This document shows, piece by piece, positions 61,279 through 64,000 of a stretch of DNA of 64,000 nucleotides. Made by a program: the position numbers and the translations under genes. Within the stretch, counting starts at the first letter, position 1, and every line of letters starts with the position of its first letter. The notes below the pieces were generated by a model. The model was given only the letters and a program-made list of their open reading frames with translations. It had not been told where the DNA came from and did no database searches. This stretch comes from Siphlonurus alternatus. Lineage: Eukaryota > Arthropoda > Insecta > Ephemeroptera > Siphlonuridae. The stretch is from contig OX463778.1 in the NCBI GenBank assembly GCA_949825025.1, positions 14,656,171 through 14,720,170 of the forward strand, in the 5' to 3' direction.

Positions 61279-64000
61279 TTGATACCGCCATATTGGGAAA
61301 ACTACCTATATCTATTGCCATGCAAAGTTATTGAACCAATATGACTATCCACTCATTTCTAATATTGTTTCGTTTTATTCCGGGGTCATTATCTCCTTTT
61401 ATAATACTTCCATATGGTTAAAATACAGAAAACTAGATAATTTCTCTGTGGTCAAAATATTCCTTGATACGCCGATAATTGTACTATAAAGTTAGGAGGA
61501 TGATGCATGGCAGTGATGCTGAAATTAGATTTCAAACTATAATAAAAATATTTTTTTTATTCATTTTATTGGGAACACAATTATGACCTTATATATGGAG
61601 CCTTTTTCACTAAAGTGAATACTCTATATATTAAGCTACAAATTTAATAAGATTTTTTATTACTTAATAAAGATTTAATATAATATACATTTAAAATAAA
61701 GAGGGTTGTTACTTAATAATACAATCGTTCAATCACAGTAAAGTAAAAGTTAATATATATTATTTATAAAATTAAGAGACGCCTCCTCTTTCTACCACCG
61801 TTTAACGTTAATGCAGTGCTCTGTAAACGTCCAGTGGCGTCTCATTAATTAATTACCACGAGCTGAAAGAGAAGTGCATATGTCGAGCAGCCGCTAGAGG
61901 GGGAGAGAGAAAATAATTGCATTTTCTCCTAAGCTATAAGAAGGGTTCTTCTCTCGTCTCACGCTCTAAGGTATAGAGACAAAAAATTACTACTACAAGT
62001 GTATGAGAGGGAAAGGGTTGCTGCATGGAAGATGCTTTCAGATAAAAAGGAATCTCACTAAAATATGACGTGAGGAAGATTTTTTTTTCCGGTATAAGAG
62101 TAAAAAAAAAAAAATCGGAATGTTTTTAAAAAAGGGGTTCGATATATTTTAAAGATTAAGAGTGTCTGTGAGAGTTTAGGGGAAATATTGAGGTTGCTGC
62201 AGTTGCTTGCAGCCGTTCGTCTATTACAAGCTGTGGGAAACTGAGGGTACATAAACTGAGGGTGTATGTAGTACATCAGATTTTAATGTTGCAAGTAAGA
62301 CAAAGATAAAATTGTAATATATAAACTTAACTTGTAAGTTTATATCTTTAAAATTCCCCATGTACCATAATCTTTGAATTATTGCATTTTTTTTGCAGAT
62401 TAACCCCATGGGAATCTTCGTCAATGTATATTATTGAATATTTAAGCATACAAGAGCAATAAATAATATTAGATTTATAGACTAAAGATTGTAATTAATA
62501 ATATGAATATAAATCCATAGCATGATGTATTGTACCTTTATGGAGTATTCGTGCATGATATACATATATTTTTTTTTGTTAAAGAGCGGGAATCACCAAT
62601 CATTAATGATAAATATAATGATAACGTTTTCATCAGCAGGTTGACAATGGTAGGTTGTTGATTTAACAAGGTGCTCCCTTGTTAATCGAGCCTTGGAGTA
62701 ACATTACAGTCTCACATAACTAAACTGAGGGGTCATGTCAGGGGTTTAAAAGGTGTTGAATTCCTGAAAGGTTTAAATCTGGACATAATTATGTGAATTA
62801 TATAAAAGGCCACAGATCTGTGAAATGCTGTATAATGTACTGTACATACACTACACAGTACTGCATGCTATACATAATTATAGCGCAGACTTATTGAATG
62901 TTTTAAAATAAAGTTGTTCGAATAATATATTAAGTCTTATATTCATAAGTTCTTTTAATGAAAGTTAATAAATATCATATTCTCTCATTGCTGTTATAAA
63001 CATGGATAGTTACATTGAAACATGACAAAAAATGAGGTTTTATAATTTGGAGATTTTCCAAAAAAACTCATAGATTACATTAGTTCAACATGTCAGAAAA
63101 AAATTACAGCTATAACTTAAAAAATGTACCATATTTTATATAAAAAAACAAACTAGAACACATTTTTCATAAATAAACCCATCATCAGATTTAAAAAATG
63201 AAGTTCCACATATGCTAAAATTTATTTATGGATTGAATAAAAAAAAAGTAAAAGTATTCATATTTTTTGTTTATAATTTTTACTGCACCCTTTCTATACT
63301 CTCCTAGAAGGATCTATTTTTGCGTCATATCCCTACCGTGTAGTTGAACGTTTATCTACTTTAAGCATATGTTTCTAGCTTGGATAATGTCACAAGGCCG
63401 TGTTAACGAGCTTTATATATTCATATTTCATAGAAACACGTGGTGCATAAGAGGGATATATCCAGGAAATAGACATCAGGGGAAGTACATTTTTACAATT
63501 CATATTCCACTTGTCTGCCAAGCTGATTCTGGTTTATCATAAACCGGGCAATGCTGCGTCGTCAGATTATTATAATTGGTACAAACTGCTGAGTTCTCGC
63601 CCACACTATAATATAATGTCTATAATGTCGTAGCTTCTAAATTAAAATTTTCTTGTTTGGAGTGCTTGCAAGTTCCATAAAATTATAAGCTCTGTGGTTT
63701 TTGTTTTATTAATAAGCATGCTTTCTGATTTTGGTTTGAATTTTCGACATTGGTATGTACTATATACAACTCTGGACAGCACAAAATTTACTCCTGCTTT
63801 TTGTTTGTAGGCATTACCATGCACGCATTATATTATATGGAGGCGTGGTGAACAAAACCTCTTTCGATATTGATAAACTGAGTGCCCTTCTTACATCTTC
63901 GAAAATTGCAAAACTGCATCTCTCTGTCTATTGGAGCTCTCTATTAGATTCTTGTTTACAAATAAATATCACAAATTGTTGTACACTCCATTGAAATAAA
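61279..64000. other. AT-rich region to the window end, no gene called
   Basis: Purine-rich GCTAGAGGGGGAGAGAGAAA near 61895 and the 79-codon frame at 63755-63994, which runs to the window edge, are the only points of note. The frame has no motif I recognise. Confidence 0.45.

Overview
This is AT-rich nuclear DNA from an invertebrate animal, possibly an arthropod; the phylum cannot be fixed from the sequence alone. It has split genes with GT-AG introns, long (CT)n and (TA)n microsatellites, 5S-rRNA- and tRNA-headed SINEs, and many foldback DNA elements. There are no prokaryotic operons and no open frame longer than about 140 codons.

The one confidently recognised gene is ELP5 on the + strand, about 4.18-12.65 kb. 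ELP5 is a subunit of the Elongator tRNA wobble-uridine modification complex. Four coding exons (4184-4600, 10825-11003, 11534-11733, 12209-12311) join with matching splice phases into about 298 residues, ending in the acidic tail typical of the family, followed by AATAAA at 12623. The short first exon with the start codon was not found. An E2F/YY1-type promoter candidate lies at 1018-1115, upstream of a 2.27-kb near-perfect palindrome.

The 6.2-kb second intron of ELP5 is almost entirely mobile DNA in layers. A 0.3-kb foldback element is followed by a 5.4-kb element (5227-10625) bounded by CCCACGAGAAAATAA inverted ends and filled with TTTCACGCA-type arrays. Inside that is a 2.07-kb element (8270-10343) with CCCTTGTCC inverted ends and GTGGTC arrays, and inside that a hAT-like MITE (9264-9467). 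Both large elements carry a compact non-repetitive core with a promoter-like cluster (E-box/ETS/YY1 at 6651-6715; E-box/NRF1 at 9126-9148) next to an ATGGC start and short exon-like blocks. This is the most unusual structure in the window.

From 13.2 kb to the right end no complete gene can be called. This 50 kb is intergenic or intronic AT-rich DNA with palindromic elements (14.7, 17.0, 20.7, 29.6, 37.4-39.1, 43.8, 45.7, 59.9 and 60.9 kb), five dispersed copies of one foldback family and four of another, SINEs at 47.1, 48.8 and 54.1 kb, and microsatellites. A few GC-richer islands look like unrecognised exons or promoters: 13.13-13.21, 23.1-23.5 (tandem CRE sites), 25.65-25.83, 35.57-35.96 (tandem YY1/CRE sites), 40.72-40.85, 47.48-47.64, 58.77-58.92 and 60.65-60.86 kb. 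Their products are unknown.
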